From NCBI RefSeq assembly GCF_016406085.1, contig NZ_JAEHFJ010000014.1:38420-102419 (forward strand): a stretch of 64,000 bases of DNA, read 5' to 3'. The notes under the pieces were generated by a model, which saw nothing but the letters and a program-made list of their open reading frames with translations, searched no databases and was not told the DNA's origin. Within the stretch, counting starts at the first letter, position 1. Each line of letters starts with the position of its first letter. A program made the translations under genes and the position numbers. This document shows positions 35,883-45,166 of the stretch, piece after piece. The DNA is from Aureibaculum flavum. GTDB lineage: Bacteria > Bacteroidota > Bacteroidia > Flavobacteriales > Flavobacteriaceae.

Positions 35883-38732
35883 CTACACCTCCATATAATC
35901 CTCAATAGGGTTACAAGAACATACTAAATTCCGGTCTCCATATGCATCATCAACTCGGCGAACTGGTGGCCAAAATTTACCATCAGCAATATATGGTAAC
36001 GGAAAAGCAGCCGCTTGTCGGCTATAGCTAAATTGCCAATCATCAGCCGTTAACATAGCTTGTGTATGAGGGGCATTTTTTAAAACAGAATCTACACCCT
36101 CTTCATAGCTATCAATTTCAGATTTTATTGAAATTAAAGCCTCACAAAAACGATCTAATTCTTGTTTGCTTTCACTTTCAGTAGGTTCAATCATTAAAGT
36201 ACCCGCAACAGGAAAGGAAAGGGTAGGGGCGTGGAAGCCATAATCCATCAATCGCTTCGCAACATCAGTAACTTCTATGCCTTTGGCTTTAAATTCTCTA
36301 AAGTCCACAATCATTTCATGAGCGGCAAAACCTTTTTCGCCAGTATATAATATTTTAAAATGTTTTTCTAATTTAGATTTTAAGTAATTGGCGTTTAAAA
36401 TGGCATATTTAGTGGCTTGTGTTAAACCTTCAGCACCTAACATTTTAATATAACCGTAAGAAATTAAATCAACCAAAGCAGAGCCCCATGGAGCAGCAGA
36501 AATTCCAGTAATGGCATGTTGACCACCTGTTTTAACAATAGGATTGGTCGGTAAAAATGGAGCTAAATGTTTAGCTACACAAATAGGGCCAACACCAGGT
36601 CCACCACCACCATGTGGTATGGCAAACGTTTTGTGTAAGTTTAAGTGACAAACATCTGCACCAACTGTGGCTGGGTTGGTTAAGCCAACCTGAGCATTCA
36701 TATTGGCACCATCCATATATACTTGTCCGCCATTATCATGAATGGTTTTCGTAATATCTTTAATAGCACTTTCAAAAACACCATGTGTTGATGGGTAGGT
36801 CACCATTAATGCAGCAAGATTATCTTTATGTAATGCTGCTTTTTCGCGTAAATCGTTTACATCTATATTTCCGTCTTCCGAAGTTTTGGTAACCACAACT
36901 TTCATACCGGCCATTACTGCAGAAGCAGGATTTGTACCGTGTGCAGAAGCGGGAATTAAACAAATGTTTCTATGAGACTCACCTCGAGAAGCGTGGTATG
37001 CTCTAATTACCATTAAGCCTGCATATTCACCTTGTGCACCTGAATTGGGTTGCAACGATGTGGCAGCAAAACCTGTAATAATGTTTAAAGAATGTTCTAA
37101 ATCTCTCAGCATTTCTTGATATCCTTGTGCTTGATCAATAGGCACAAATGGATGAATACTATTCCAACTGCTAGAACTCAAAGGAAGCATTTCAGAAGCG
37201 GCATTCAATTTCATGGTACAAGAACCTAAAGAAATCATAGAATCCGTTAACGAGATGTCTTTTTTCTCTAACCTTTTTATATACCGCATCATTTCAGTCT
37301 CTGAATGGTAATTTTCAAAAACTTCGAAAGTCATAAAAGGCGTATTTCTTTTTAAACCATCAGGTATTGAAGTGATATCGGTGTAGTTCGCACAAGCTGC
37401 ATGTTTTGCATTTTCTGCTTCAGCTAAAATAGAAACAATACTGTCTACATCTGCAATGGTGGTCGTTTCATTTAATGAAATCCCAATAGTTGTATGGTCT
37501 AAGTATAAAAAGTTGATTTCTGAAGCCTCAGCAAGCCTCTTAACGGCATTGGCAGCACTTACTTTTATTTTTAAGGTGTCAAAAAATGTTGAGTTCTCTT
37601 GTTGTAAACCCAATTTTTTGACTTCTTCATTTAAAATAGTGGTTAAACTATGCACTTTGTTGGCTATATATTTAAGTCCGTCAGCACCGTGGTAAACGGC
37701 ATACATACCTGCCATAACAGCTAATAATACCTGAGCAGTACAAATGTTTGAAGTTGCTTTTTCACGTTTTATGTGTTGCTCTCTGGTTTGTAGTGCCATT
37801 CGTAAGGCTCTATTGCCATCGGTATCTATGGTTACACCGATAATTCGTCCAGGAATGGATCTTTTATACGTATCTTTGGTTGCAAAGTAACCAGCATGTG
37901 GTCCACCGTAACCCATCGGAATTCCAAAACGTTGCGAAGTACCTACAGTTATAGATGCTCCCATTTCTCCTGGAGATTTTAATATGGCTAAACTTAATAA
38001 ATCAGCGGCAACAATAACTTTTATATCCTGTTGATGGGCACTTTCAATAAAATCAGTATAATCATAAATTTGACCATTTTTTGTAGGATATTGAACAATA
38101 GCACCAAAAACATTTGAAGAAAGTGCAGCATCTTCATGATGCCCATAAATTAGTTCGATACCTAAAGGTTCTGAACGTGTTTTTAATATAGACACCGTTT
38201 GAGGTAACACATCATCAGAAACGAAAAATTGTAAGGCGTCACTTTTCTTTTGGGCTCTTGAACGATTGTTGTACAGCATAATCATCGCTTCAGCTGCGGC
38301 CGTACCTTCATCTAATAATGATGAATTTGCCATATCCATTCCCGTAAGGTCAGCAATAACCGTTTGATAATTTAACAAAGCTTCTAAACGACCTTGAGAA
38401 ATTTCTGCCTGATAAGGCGTATACGAAGTGTACCAACTTGGATTCTCAAAAATATTTCGTTGAATAACTGCGGGTAAAATGGTTGGGTGATAGCCTAAAC
38501 CAATATATGATTTAAACTCTTTATTTTTTTTAGATAATTTTTGAATATAACTGCTAAATTCATACTCGCTCATTGGCGATGGTAAATTCAATAATTTTTC
38601 TAATTTAATATGGCTAGGTATGGTATTGTCTATCAATTCATCCAAGCTATGTACACCAATGGTGTTAAGCATTTCTGGAATGTCATTTTCGCGAGGGCCG
38701 AGGTGTCTTAGTGTAAAAGAATCCGTTTGCAT
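35883..38732 (-). CDS. gcvP: Glycine dehydrogenase (decarboxylating), P protein
   Basis: 949 aa from ATG 38732. An upstream in-frame ATG at 38843 would add 37 residues of poor character and overlap the promoter, so it is rejected. The P protein decarboxylates glycine on PLP and passes the aminomethyl group to lipoylated GcvH. Both halves of the fused bacterial form are present: the N-terminal half starts R-H-L-G-P-R, and the C-terminal half holds the PLP lysine in H-L-N-L-H-K-T-F-A-I-P-H-G-G-G-G-P-G. The length is normal. GcvH and GcvT are not in the window. A -7 element lies 46 bp upstream. Confidence 0.95.
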   Translation of the reverse strand: MQTDSFTLRHLGPRENDIPEMLNTIGVHSLDELIDNTIPSHIKLEKLLNLPSPMSEYEFSSYIQKLSKKNKEFKSYIGLGYHPTILPAVIQRNIFENPSWYTSYTPYQAEISQGRLEALLNYQTVIADLTGMDMANSSLLDEGTAAAEAMIMLYNNRSRAQKKSDALQFFVSDDVLPQTVSILKTRSEPLGIELIYGHHEDAALSSNVFGAIVQYPTKNGQIYDYTDFIESAHQQDIKVIVAADLLSLAILKSPGEMGASITVGTSQRFGIPMGYGGPHAGYFATKDTYKRSIPGRIIGVTIDTDGNRALRMALQTREQHIKREKATSNICTAQVLLAVMAGMYAVYHGADGLKYIANKVHSLTTILNEEVKKLGLQQENSTFFDTLKIKVSAANAVKRLAEASEINFLYLDHTTIGISLNETTTIADVDSIVSILAEAENAKHAACANYTDITSIPDGLKRNTPFMTFEVFENYHSETEMMRYIKRLEKKDISLTDSMISLGSCTMKLNAASEMLPLSSSSWNSIHPFVPIDQAQGYQEMLRDLEHSLNIITGFAATSLQPNSGAQGEYAGLMVIRAYHASRGESHRNICLIPASAHGTNPASAVMAGMKVVVTKTSEDGNIDVNDLREKAALHKDNLAALMVTYPSTHGVFESAIKDITKTIHDNGGQVYMDGANMNAQVGLTNPATVGADVCHLNLHKTFAIPHGGGGPGVGPICVAKHLAPFLPTNPIVKTGGQHAITGISAAPWGSALVDLISYGYIKMLGAEGLTQATKYAILNANYLKSKLEKHFKILYTGEKGFAAHEMIVDFREFKAKGIEVTDVAKRLMDYGFHAPTLSFPVAGTLMIEPTESESKQELDRFCEALISIKSEIDSYEEGVDSVLKNAPHTQAMLTADDWQFSYSRQAAAFPLPYIADGKFWPPVRRVDDAYGDRNLVCSCNPIEDYMEV

Positions 38733-38777
38733 AAAAATATATTGTTTATATGTGCGTATATATGAATTATTAAGAAT

Positions 38778-38785
38778 CAAAAGTA
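38778..38785 (-). promoter_or_regulatory. Promoter -7 element for gcvP
   Basis: TACTTTTG on the minus strand matches TAnnTTTG and places a start of transcription about 40 nt before the chosen gcvP ATG. It lies inside the rejected N-terminal extension. Confidence 0.5.
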
Positions 38786-38798
38786 GCGAAAAAAGAGG

Positions 38799-38806
38799 TA
38801 TTTTTG
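38799..38806 (+). promoter_or_regulatory. Promoter -7 element for the UbiA-like gene
   Basis: TATTTTTG on the plus strand, 54 bp before the ATG at 38861. It faces away from the gcvP element 14 bp to the left, forming a divergent promoter pair. Confidence 0.45.
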
Positions 38807-38860
38807 GACATGCAATTATAGAATTTATCAGCAACCATAACATTTTAGATTTTTTACCAA

Positions 38861-39688
38861 ATGCCCTTATTAAAACGCGTTTTTGATTTCTACATTTTTA
38901 GTAACATTCATGTGGCATTGGCGGTATTTTGTTTGGTGAAAATCACCTTACTATCTTATGGAAATTCTAGTGATATAATCCCTCTTTTTTGCTTCTTTTC
39001 AACAATAGCATCGTATAATTTAATCCGCATTTTTAGAATAGAAGAAGTGCAACCTTGGTTTTACGAATTTATAAAAAACAATAAATTAATTTTAATTCTA
39101 TTTACGGTATTTAGTGCTGTAGTTGCTTTTTTATTAATTTTTAAATTTAGATACGCAACATTGTTTTGGTTTATCCCTTTTGGAATTATCACATTATTTT
39201 ATGTAAATCCATTTCATATAAAAGAACAAAAAATTTCACTGCGGTATATTGCATTTGTAAAGCTATTTTTAATTGCAATTTCATGGGCAGCAGTAACAGT
39301 TATCATACCCTTAGTGCAACATCGAATTCATATTGGGAACAATGAAATTATACTATTTGTACAACGTTTTTTGTTTGTGGCAGCAATTACTATTCCTTTT
39401 GATATTAGAGATATAACATATGACAAGGATGAACTAAAAACCTTACCTCAGGCCATAGGGGTACCAAAATCTAAATGGTTAGGGTTATTATTTTTAATGC
39501 TTTTTTTAGGATTAGAGTTTTTTAAAACGACAGTAGTCCCAGAGCAATTAAGAATTCATTTCTTTATCGCAGTAATAACGCTACTTTTTTTAGTAAAATC
39601 AACCGAAGAGCAACATAAATATTACAGTGCCTTTTTTGTGGAGAGTCTGCCAATGGTTTGGTTGGGATTGTTTATATGGTTGCGATAG
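38861..39688 (+). CDS. UbiA-like integral membrane protein
   Basis: 275 aa with seven to nine membrane helices. The second Asp-rich motif of UbiA prenyltransferases is recognisable as D-I-R-D-I-T-Y-D-K-D-E-L, followed by L-P-Q-A-I-G-V-P-K-S-K. The first motif (N-D-x-x-D) is replaced by N-L-I-R-I-F-R-I-E-E. Loss of one metal/pyrophosphate site makes normal prenyl transfer doubtful. It is divergent from gcvP and convergent with the exported protein that follows, with only three bases between the stops. Confidence 0.7.
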   Translation: MPLLKRVFDFYIFSNIHVALAVFCLVKITLLSYGNSSDIIPLFCFFSTIASYNLIRIFRIEEVQPWFYEFIKNNKLILILFTVFSAVVAFLLIFKFRYATLFWFIPFGIITLFYVNPFHIKEQKISLRYIAFVKLFLIAISWAAVTVIIPLVQHRIHIGNNEIILFVQRFLFVAAITIPFDIRDITYDKDELKTLPQAIGVPKSKWLGLLFLMLFLGLEFFKTTVVPEQLRIHFFIAVITLLFLVKSTEEQHKYYSAFFVESLPMVWLGLFIWLR

Positions 39689-39691
39689 TAT

Positions 39692-40456
39692 CTAAAAACC
39701 TGTTGTAAATAAATTTCGAGCTCCTTTGATACCACATTTTTGATACTTATGGTAAGCCTGTGCAGCACGTTCGTCTATTTGTTTTCCAGTTTCATTATGG
39801 ATCCACCCATCTAAGGCCGCTTTTAAAACATAAGCTTCAGGTGCCATTAAATGCGTAGTCCATAAAATGGGATTTACTTTGGCTGATTTCAATTCTGATG
39901 AGAAATAATTTTTACTATAACACGCCAAAACAATGGCATCTTTCTTAGTGGTTACCGTTGTTTTATATGTAATACTTATATCAAAATCCATTAAGCCATC
40001 ATGTCCTATATAAGATACTAAGTTAGCATTTCCTCCAAAATCTAAAGACAATGTATCATGTGTTATGCTCATAGGTTTTTGTCCGTTAGATGCTTTTAAA
40101 AAATCTTCAATGCATGTTTTTATTTTTTCACCATCATAAGCATCAGCAAGCATATAAACATCTTTCGTTTTATGCTTAAATAAAATACGTTCTAAAATAA
40201 TGGGATTATCAGAGGTTAACGTACTGATCAATTTCCAATCATTCGTTTTATATTTAAAATAAGATTTGACTCCATAAGCAGCACCCCAATATAAATTGTT
40301 TTTGGTGTCTTGTCCATTACCTAAACTTTTTGGAACCGGAACGATACCTTGGTTAATATTATCGCAAAGAGCAACAAAGGTGTGTATGGTTTTAGTTTGG
40401 CTAAAAACATTTATAGATAACATAAAGACTAAAACTAAACTCGAAAGAATTTTCAT
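39692..40456 (-). CDS. Exported protein of unknown function
   Basis: 254 aa with a signal peptide ending N-V-F-S-Q. The mature part begins H-T-F-V-A-L-C-D-N-I-N-Q-G-I-V-P-V-P and contains G-A-A-Y-G-V-K-S-Y-F, V-Y-M-L-A-D-A-Y-D-G, Y-I-G-H-D-G-L-M-D and A-I-V-L-A-C-Y-S-K. The pattern is that of a conserved periplasmic protein, perhaps enzymatic, but I cannot assign a family. Confidence 0.65.
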   Translation of the reverse strand: MKILSSLVLVFMLSINVFSQTKTIHTFVALCDNINQGIVPVPKSLGNGQDTKNNLYWGAAYGVKSYFKYKTNDWKLISTLTSDNPIILERILFKHKTKDVYMLADAYDGEKIKTCIEDFLKASNGQKPMSITHDTLSLDFGGNANLVSYIGHDGLMDFDISITYKTTVTTKKDAIVLACYSKNYFSSELKSAKVNPILWTTHLMAPEAYVLKAALDGWIHNETGKQIDERAAQAYHKYQKCGIKGARNLFTTGF

Positions 40457-40559
40457 GGTAAAACTATTTAATTGAATTTCAAAAATAGTGTAAAGATGAT
40501 GTAGTGAAAAGTATAAATGAGTAAACGCGACCTTTTAATGTATAACCGATTTATTCCAA

Positions 40560-40590
40560 TAAAAAAGCGTCCCACTCCTGGGACGCTCTA
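40560..40590 (-). terminator. Rho-independent terminator for lipA
   Basis: The perfect 9-bp stem AGCGTCCCA/TGGGACGCT has a CTCC loop. The T-run lies on the minus-strand 3' side, 126 bp after the lipA stop. Confidence 0.85.
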
Positions 40591-40715
40591 AATTTAACTA
40601 ACTCAAATAATTTATACAATGAAAGCAAACTACGTTGCTAACATATCTATAACGGCAAGTTCCATGCCAAAATTGTATGAGTTGGGTATTTGAAAAGTTA
40701 AAAAGTGTTAAAATT

Positions 40716-41582
40716 TTATAAAATGTGTTTTTGTGCCTTGTAAGAAGAGCGTACCAAAGCACCACTTTCTACGTGTCTAAACCCTAATTTTAATCCAAAC
40801 TCTTCGTATTTTTTAAATTGCTCGGGCGTAATAAATTCTTTTACGGGTAAATGCATTTTACTAGGTTGTAAATACTGACCAATAGTAACGACATCAACAT
40901 TTACATTTTTAAGATCCACCATAGTTTGCATAACTTCATCTTCTTTTTCGCCCAAACCTAACATTATTCCAGATTTTGTTCTTTTGATACCACTATCTTT
41001 TAGATATTTTAATACCGCCAAACTCCGATCATATTTTGCTTGAATTCGAACTTCTCTAGTCAAACGTCTTACGGTTTCAACATTGTGAGATACAACTTCA
41101 GGCGATACCGCTATAATTCGATCTAAATTTTTATGTATAAGTTGAAAATCAGGAATCAAAGTTTCTAATGTAGTTTCTGGATTTGCTCTACGGATAGCAT
41201 TGACTGTTTCTTCCCAAATTATAGAACCGCCATCTTTTAAATCATCTCTATCAACAGAAGTAATTACGGCATGTTTTATTTGCATTAACTTAATTGAACG
41301 AGCTACTTTTTCAGGTTCTTCCCAATCTACAGTATCAGGTCTACCGGTTTTAACACCGCAGAATCCGCAAGAACGCGTACAAACGTTACCTAAAATCATG
41401 AAAGTAGCTGTACCTTCTCCCCAACATTCACCCATATTTGGACAGCTACCGCTGGTACAAATGGTGTGTAAATCGTATTTTTCAACCAAACTTCTTAATT
41501 CAGTATATTTTTTACCTGTTGGTAGTTTTACACGTAACCATTTTGGTTTTTTTACGGGAAGTATTACAGATTCTTCTGACAT
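40716..41582 (-). CDS. lipA: Lipoyl synthase
   Basis: 288 aa from ATG 41582. The radical SAM enzyme inserts two sulfurs into protein-bound octanoyl chains. The auxiliary cluster ligands are in [13 protein letters not shown] and the SAM cluster ligands in C-T-R-S-C-G-F-C. The C-terminal R-S-S-Y serine motif (A-L-V-R-S-S-Y-K-A) is present. An upstream ATG at 41612 is rejected because the promoter -7 element TAACTTTG covers it. The product serves the pyruvate dehydrogenase E2 encoded at 15.6 kb and the glycine cleavage system. Confidence 0.95.
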   Translation of the reverse strand: MSEESVILPVKKPKWLRVKLPTGKKYTELRSLVEKYDLHTICTSGSCPNMGECWGEGTATFMILGNVCTRSCGFCGVKTGRPDTVDWEEPEKVARSIKLMQIKHAVITSVDRDDLKDGGSIIWEETVNAIRRANPETTLETLIPDFQLIHKNLDRIIAVSPEVVSHNVETVRRLTREVRIQAKYDRSLAVLKYLKDSGIKRTKSGIMLGLGEKEDEVMQTMVDLKNVNVDVVTIGQYLQPSKMHLPVKEFITPEQFKKYEEFGLKLGFRHVESGALVRSSYKAQKHIL

Positions 41583-41609
41583 ATTCTCTTGTTCAATTTT
41601 TATTGAATG

Positions 41610-41617
41610 CAAAGTTA
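41610..41617 (-). promoter_or_regulatory. Promoter -7 element for lipA
   Basis: TAACTTTG on the minus strand fits TAnnTTTG, 28 bp before the ATG at 41582. Its position settles the choice of that start over 41612. Confidence 0.6.
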
Positions 41618-41755
41618 CGAATTCAATTTTAAACTTAAGGATATTTGGAATATTCCGTTAAGGGCATTTTAATCCAATTACCAATATCATTAGTGGCGTA
41701 TAAATCTAGTGGTCCTAAATTGGGATTGATTATTCTAGCAGCATTTAAATTGGCG

Positions 41756-42976
41756 TTATAGATTAAAAAGATACCAAATACTAAATCCGATAAGGAATAC
41801 AATACCAAAATAACTTACTATTTTCATTCCTATTGACGGACGCCATTCTTTTGGAGTATGTTTACCAGAAATCAACATAAAATTAGCAATAGCATAAAAT
41901 GGAGCTGTTAAAAAAGATAAGATGGTTGCAATTTTAACTAAGGTGATCATATTAGAAATAAAATAGAATAAGATAATCATGGTACCCGCCGAAAGTATAA
42001 TAATCCAGAAATTATAAGTTAGCTTCGTTTTATTATTAAATAATAATACTGATGATCTTTCCATAGCACGTGGCGATGCATCAAGCGTCGTTAGTGTTGT
42101 GCTCAACATTGTTGTAAAGGCAGCAACACCAATAAAAACAGCTGTTTGTGAACCTAAAGTTTCTGTATATAAACCTATTATTTGTTGTGCGAAAACACCG
42201 GCACTACTGCTAAATTTATTACCCGATTGGTACATAACTAAAGCTCCCAAACCTAAAAAACAAAAAGCTAAGATTGTGGTGCCAATATAACCAATGTTAA
42301 AGTCGAATATGGATTGCTTGGTGTTATATGATTGTACTCCATCCTTTTGCTTTTCCAGTGCCCATAAGGAGTGCCAAGTGGAAATATCAAGCGGAGCAGG
42401 CATCCATCCTAAAAAAGTAATTAGAAAACTAATTTCTAAAGCTCCTTTCGGGATGATTTGAGTAAAGCTGACAGCATTGTTGGTGTTGAAAATGGCAACA
42501 CCAACGGCTATTAAAGTACTAACAGTGAGTATAACAATAATAACCTTAATTAGGTTGTCCAGTAGTTTGTATTTACCAATTAACAATGTGGTTAAACAAA
42601 TCAAGGTTATGATTATACTCCATACGGTTACATCTGTGGTAATGCCGAATAGATTTGCAGCTAACCCTGCAGTTACTATGGTAACGGCAGCTTGTATGGT
42701 AAACATTGTTGTAAGGGTAAGAATATAATATACAATCAAAACTCCCTTGCCAAGTCTCTTATAGCCATCAATTAAACTTTCTCCAGTTGCAGTCGCATAA
42801 CGTGGGCCATATTGAAAAAAAGGATATTTAAAAAGATTAACCAGCAATATTGCCCAAATAAGTCCAAATCCGAAATCTGCTCCAGCACGTGTTGATTGCA
42901 CTAAATGAGAAACGCCTATGGCGGCACCGGCAAATAGCAAACCAGGGCCTAGTTTTTTTAGCCAACTTTTATTCAT
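41756..42976 (-). CDS. NRAMP-family transporter with altered metal-site motifs
   Basis: 406 aa, about eleven membrane helices. The N-terminus G-P-G-L-L-F-A-G-A-A-I aligns with NRAMP helix 1, but the metal-binding D-P-G-N is G21-V-S-H24. In helix 6 the M-P-H motif is M192-P-A194. The rest (F-Q-Y-G-P-R-Y-A-T-A-T-G-E-S in helix 2, the gating loops, and the helix-8 region) follows the family. A member of this clade probably carries something other than the usual Mn2+/Fe2+, or works differently. No metal regulator is adjacent. Confidence 0.8.
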   Translation of the reverse strand: MNKSWLKKLGPGLLFAGAAIGVSHLVQSTRAGADFGFGLIWAILLVNLFKYPFFQYGPRYATATGESLIDGYKRLGKGVLIVYYILTLTTMFTIQAAVTIVTAGLAANLFGITTDVTVWSIIITLICLTTLLIGKYKLLDNLIKVIIVILTVSTLIAVGVAIFNTNNAVSFTQIIPKGALEISFLITFLGWMPAPLDISTWHSLWALEKQKDGVQSYNTKQSIFDFNIGYIGTTILAFCFLGLGALVMYQSGNKFSSSAGVFAQQIIGLYTETLGSQTAVFIGVAAFTTMLSTTLTTLDASPRAMERSSVLLFNNKTKLTYNFWIIILSAGTMIILFYFISNMITLVKIATILSFLTAPFYAIANFMLISGKHTPKEWRPSIGMKIVSYFGIVFLIGFSIWYLFNL

Positions 42977-43173
42977 GGTTTAAAAATAGTCTCAAGGGTT
43001 TGATATTTTGTCAATTGCACGAAACATCTCATTGAAATTTCACAGAATTGTAGTTTGCTTTTGTGAAAATAGTGATTTTTTTTGAAAGCCTAACTCGTAT
43101 ATTAATACCGCACTAAAGCAAATTTAAAAATGGTACTATTAAGATGTTAGAGAATTGATACGTGTAGATTGTA

Positions 43174-43737
43174 TTATGACTTTGCGGAGTTAATAATTTC
43201 GGCCAATAATTTTTTAGCTCGTAATAACTTAACTTTAATAGTACTCATGGGTTCATTAAGTTCAATAACCATTTCTTTATAGCTCATTTCTTGAAAAAAA
43301 CGTAGGTTGATAATTTCTTGATAATGAGGTTTTAGCTGTTTTATAAAGGCTAGTAATTGTGCTAAATTTTGCTCTATGATTAAAAGGTCATCGGGCGTTG
43401 GCTCAGCATCTTCTATCTTATACGCTTCAGAGTTTTTTTTGTCAATAGAAATGGTTTCTGTTTTTTTCTTACGTAGTTGGTCAATAAACAGATTATTGGC
43501 AATGGAAAGTAGCCATGTTTTGAATTCATAATTTTCATCAAATGTATCAATTTTATCAAATGCTTTTGAAAAGGTTCTGATGGTGACATCTTCTGCTTCA
43601 TTTTCGTCATTTGTTTTGTTGAGAATGAAACGATAAATGTCTTTCCAAAACATATTAAGCAAAAATGTATAAGAAGTTTCATCTCCCTGCTTTGCTTTGT
43701 TGATGCTTTCAATAATATTTTCTGTCTTTTTTACCAA
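43174..43737 (-). CDS. ECF-type RNA polymerase sigma-70 factor
   Basis: 187 aa. Region 2 covers about residues 20-90 (Y-R-F-I-L-N-K-T-N-D-E-N-E-A-E-D-V-T, F-K-T-W-L-L-S-I-A-N-N-L-F-I-D-Q-L-R-K-K) and region 4 about 125-180 (Y-Q-E-I-I-N-L-R-F-F-Q-E-M-S-Y-K-E-M, S-T-I-K-V-K-L-L-R-A). The start overlaps the end of the glycosyltransferase gene by seven bases, so the two are translated from one mRNA. No anti-sigma gene follows. Confidence 0.9.
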   Translation of the reverse strand: MVKKTENIIESINKAKQGDETSYTFLLNMFWKDIYRFILNKTNDENEAEDVTIRTFSKAFDKIDTFDENYEFKTWLLSIANNLFIDQLRKKKTETISIDKKNSEAYKIEDAEPTPDDLLIIEQNLAQLLAFIKQLKPHYQEIINLRFFQEMSYKEMVIELNEPMSTIKVKLLRAKKLLAEIINSAKS

Positions 43738-44843
43738 GAGTTGGGCTTTCCTTTTAAGTTTCTAATAAATAGAACGAATTGAATAAAAACTAAATATATA
43801 TCTAGTATTGGAAACCAAGGTATCAAATCTTTTTCATTGAGTTTCTTGGCAGCTTTTCCTATAAGAATATATTGCATTAGTAGTCGTAATAATATTAGTA
43901 AAATTACATTCCAAATTTCCACTTGTCCAAATAACGCATAAGCCAATAGTATTATTGTTAATAACCAAAAGGAGATTTGTGAAATATAATAAATACCCAG
44001 TAAAATTTTATGAATAGGTTTATAGTGGTTCGCAGTAGTAATGTGTCTTCTTTTTTGATGAAACCAATTCTTAAAGGTTGTTTTGGGTTCTGAAATGGTA
44101 AAACTTTGTTTTGTAAAACAAATAGTTGTGTTTTCTTGATTGGCCACTTCATTTATAAAGAGGTCATCATCTCCTGATTTTATATTAGCATGACTTACTA
44201 GTCCATTAGCCTCAGTAAATAAACTTTTTTTATAGGCTAAATTTCTACCTACTCCCATATAAGGCATCCCCATTTTTGTGTATGAAAAATACTGGACCGC
44301 AGTTATCAAAGTCTCATAACGGATAATTTTATTCAAAAAAGAATTGGATATTTTTTTATAAGCACCATATCCCAAAACGATTTTTTTGCGATTACTGAAT
44401 TGAGATGCCATTTCTGAAATCCAATCTGTAGATGCAGGCTCGCAATCTGCATCAGTAAATAGAAGATTTTCGTATTTTGATGCCTCAACACCTTTAGTAA
44501 TAGCGTTTTTTTTGTTGCCAGAATAATCCTCACTAGCTTTTATTTCAATAATTTTGAGATGACGAAATCTTGTTTGATATTCTTCAAGTAGGGCAGAAGT
44601 AGTATCTGTAGAAGCATCATTAACAACAATTACCTCAAAATCTAGGTATCTCTGTGTAAGTACTTTTTCTAAATGTAGCTTTAAATTATCAGCTTCATTT
44701 CGAGCACAAATAATTACCGAAAATTTTAATCGTTGTATGTTTGTTACTTCTTGTTTTGAAAAAGTAAATTTACTAAATATGTAAAAATAGAATAGTTGAG
44801 CAACTACACTCAAAATAAAAATTACATATAAAAAGGATAACAT
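43731..44843 (-). CDS. Family 2 glycosyltransferase, membrane-bound
   Basis: 370 aa. An N-terminal membrane helix precedes a GT-A domain: V-I-I-C-A-R-N-E-A-D-N-L, V-V-N-D-A-S-T-D-T-T, the metal-binding F-T-D-A-D-C-E-P, and the acceptor-side G-D-D-D-L-F. The Q-x-x-R-W-like motif reads Q-K-R-R-H. Two or three membrane helices at the end resemble processive or lipid-linked transferases. Sugar and acceptor unknown. It is coupled upstream to the NqrM-like gene (stop and start overlap as TAATG) and downstream to the sigma factor. Confidence 0.87.
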   Translation of the reverse strand: MLSFLYVIFILSVVAQLFYFYIFSKFTFSKQEVTNIQRLKFSVIICARNEADNLKLHLEKVLTQRYLDFEVIVVNDASTDTTSALLEEYQTRFRHLKIIEIKASEDYSGNKKNAITKGVEASKYENLLFTDADCEPASTDWISEMASQFSNRKKIVLGYGAYKKISNSFLNKIIRYETLITAVQYFSYTKMGMPYMGVGRNLAYKKSLFTEANGLVSHANIKSGDDDLFINEVANQENTTICFTKQSFTISEPKTTFKNWFHQKRRHITTANHYKPIHKILLGIYYISQISFWLLTIILLAYALFGQVEIWNVILLILLRLLMQYILIGKAAKKLNEKDLIPWFPILDIYLVFIQFVLFIRNLKGKPNSW

Positions 44844-45046
44844 TAGCTATGTTGAGGTTCTTTACAAGAGTCAAATTGATCAGGTGATTTACCGCAAAAA
44901 CCACAAGAATCACCATTTTCATTTAATATTGGATTTTGACTAGCACATGTACCAGCAAATTTACCATCTTTTTTAGCCCAAATTTTAATAGCAATTCCAG
45001 CAAAAGCCAAGGCTAACAGCCCTAATGTAAGGAGTAAAAGTTTCAT
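44843..45046 (-). CDS. NqrM-like (DUF539) small cysteine-rich membrane protein
   Basis: 67 aa. One N-terminal membrane helix (residues 2-22) is followed by a short tail with C34, C48, C51 and C61 in the pattern G-T-C-A-S...S-C-G-F-C-G-K...S-C. NqrM proteins have this layout and are needed to deliver iron to the Na+-translocating NADH:quinone reductase. The match is by pattern, and NQR genes are not in the window. The stop overlaps the glycosyltransferase start by one base. A promoter -7 element lies 16 bp upstream. Confidence 0.6.
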   Translation of the reverse strand: MKLLLLTLGLLALAFAGIAIKIWAKKDGKFAGTCASQNPILNENGDSCGFCGKSPDQFDSCKEPQHS

Positions 45047-45061
45047 AAAAATTATTTTCTA

Positions 45062-45069
45062 CAAAGATA
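45062..45069 (-). promoter_or_regulatory. Promoter -7 element for the NqrM-like/GT2/sigma operon
   Basis: TATCTTTG on the minus strand fits TAnnTTTG, 16 bp before the ATG at 45046. No TTG box is visible at about 20 bp further upstream. Confidence 0.5.
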
Positions 45070-45130
45070 CTCAAATTCAATGAATTTTAATAGCCAAGAA
45101 AATATTTAGTATATTTATCAAAACATAATC

Positions 45131-45166
45131 CTGATTTTAAATAATAGGTACTATTAAAATCGGGTT
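45131..45166 (+). promoter_or_regulatory. Hairpin in the aqpZ leader
   Basis: CCTGATTTTAA pairs with TTAAAATCGGG around a short loop that itself can pair (AATAG/CTATT). It ends 22 bp before the aqpZ ATG. It could act in the leader or as an operator dyad. Confidence 0.35.

Noticed and set aside
35883..38843. Longer gcvP starting at 38843
   Set aside because: The extra 37 residues match nothing in the family, and the promoter -7 element at 38778-38785 lies inside them.
38733..38860. Glycine riboswitch upstream of gcvP
   Set aside because: The leader after the predicted transcription start is only about 40 nt, and no paired aptamer-like structure is seen.
41640..41755. Open minus-strand stretch of about 35 codons between the NRAMP gene and lipA, reading N-A-A-R-I-I-N-P-N-L-G-P-L-D-L-Y-A-T-N-D
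   Set aside because: It looks protein-like but has no start codon, lies one frame off the end of the NRAMP gene, and the NRAMP C-terminus looks complete. It may be a gene remnant; the evidence is too thin to annotate.
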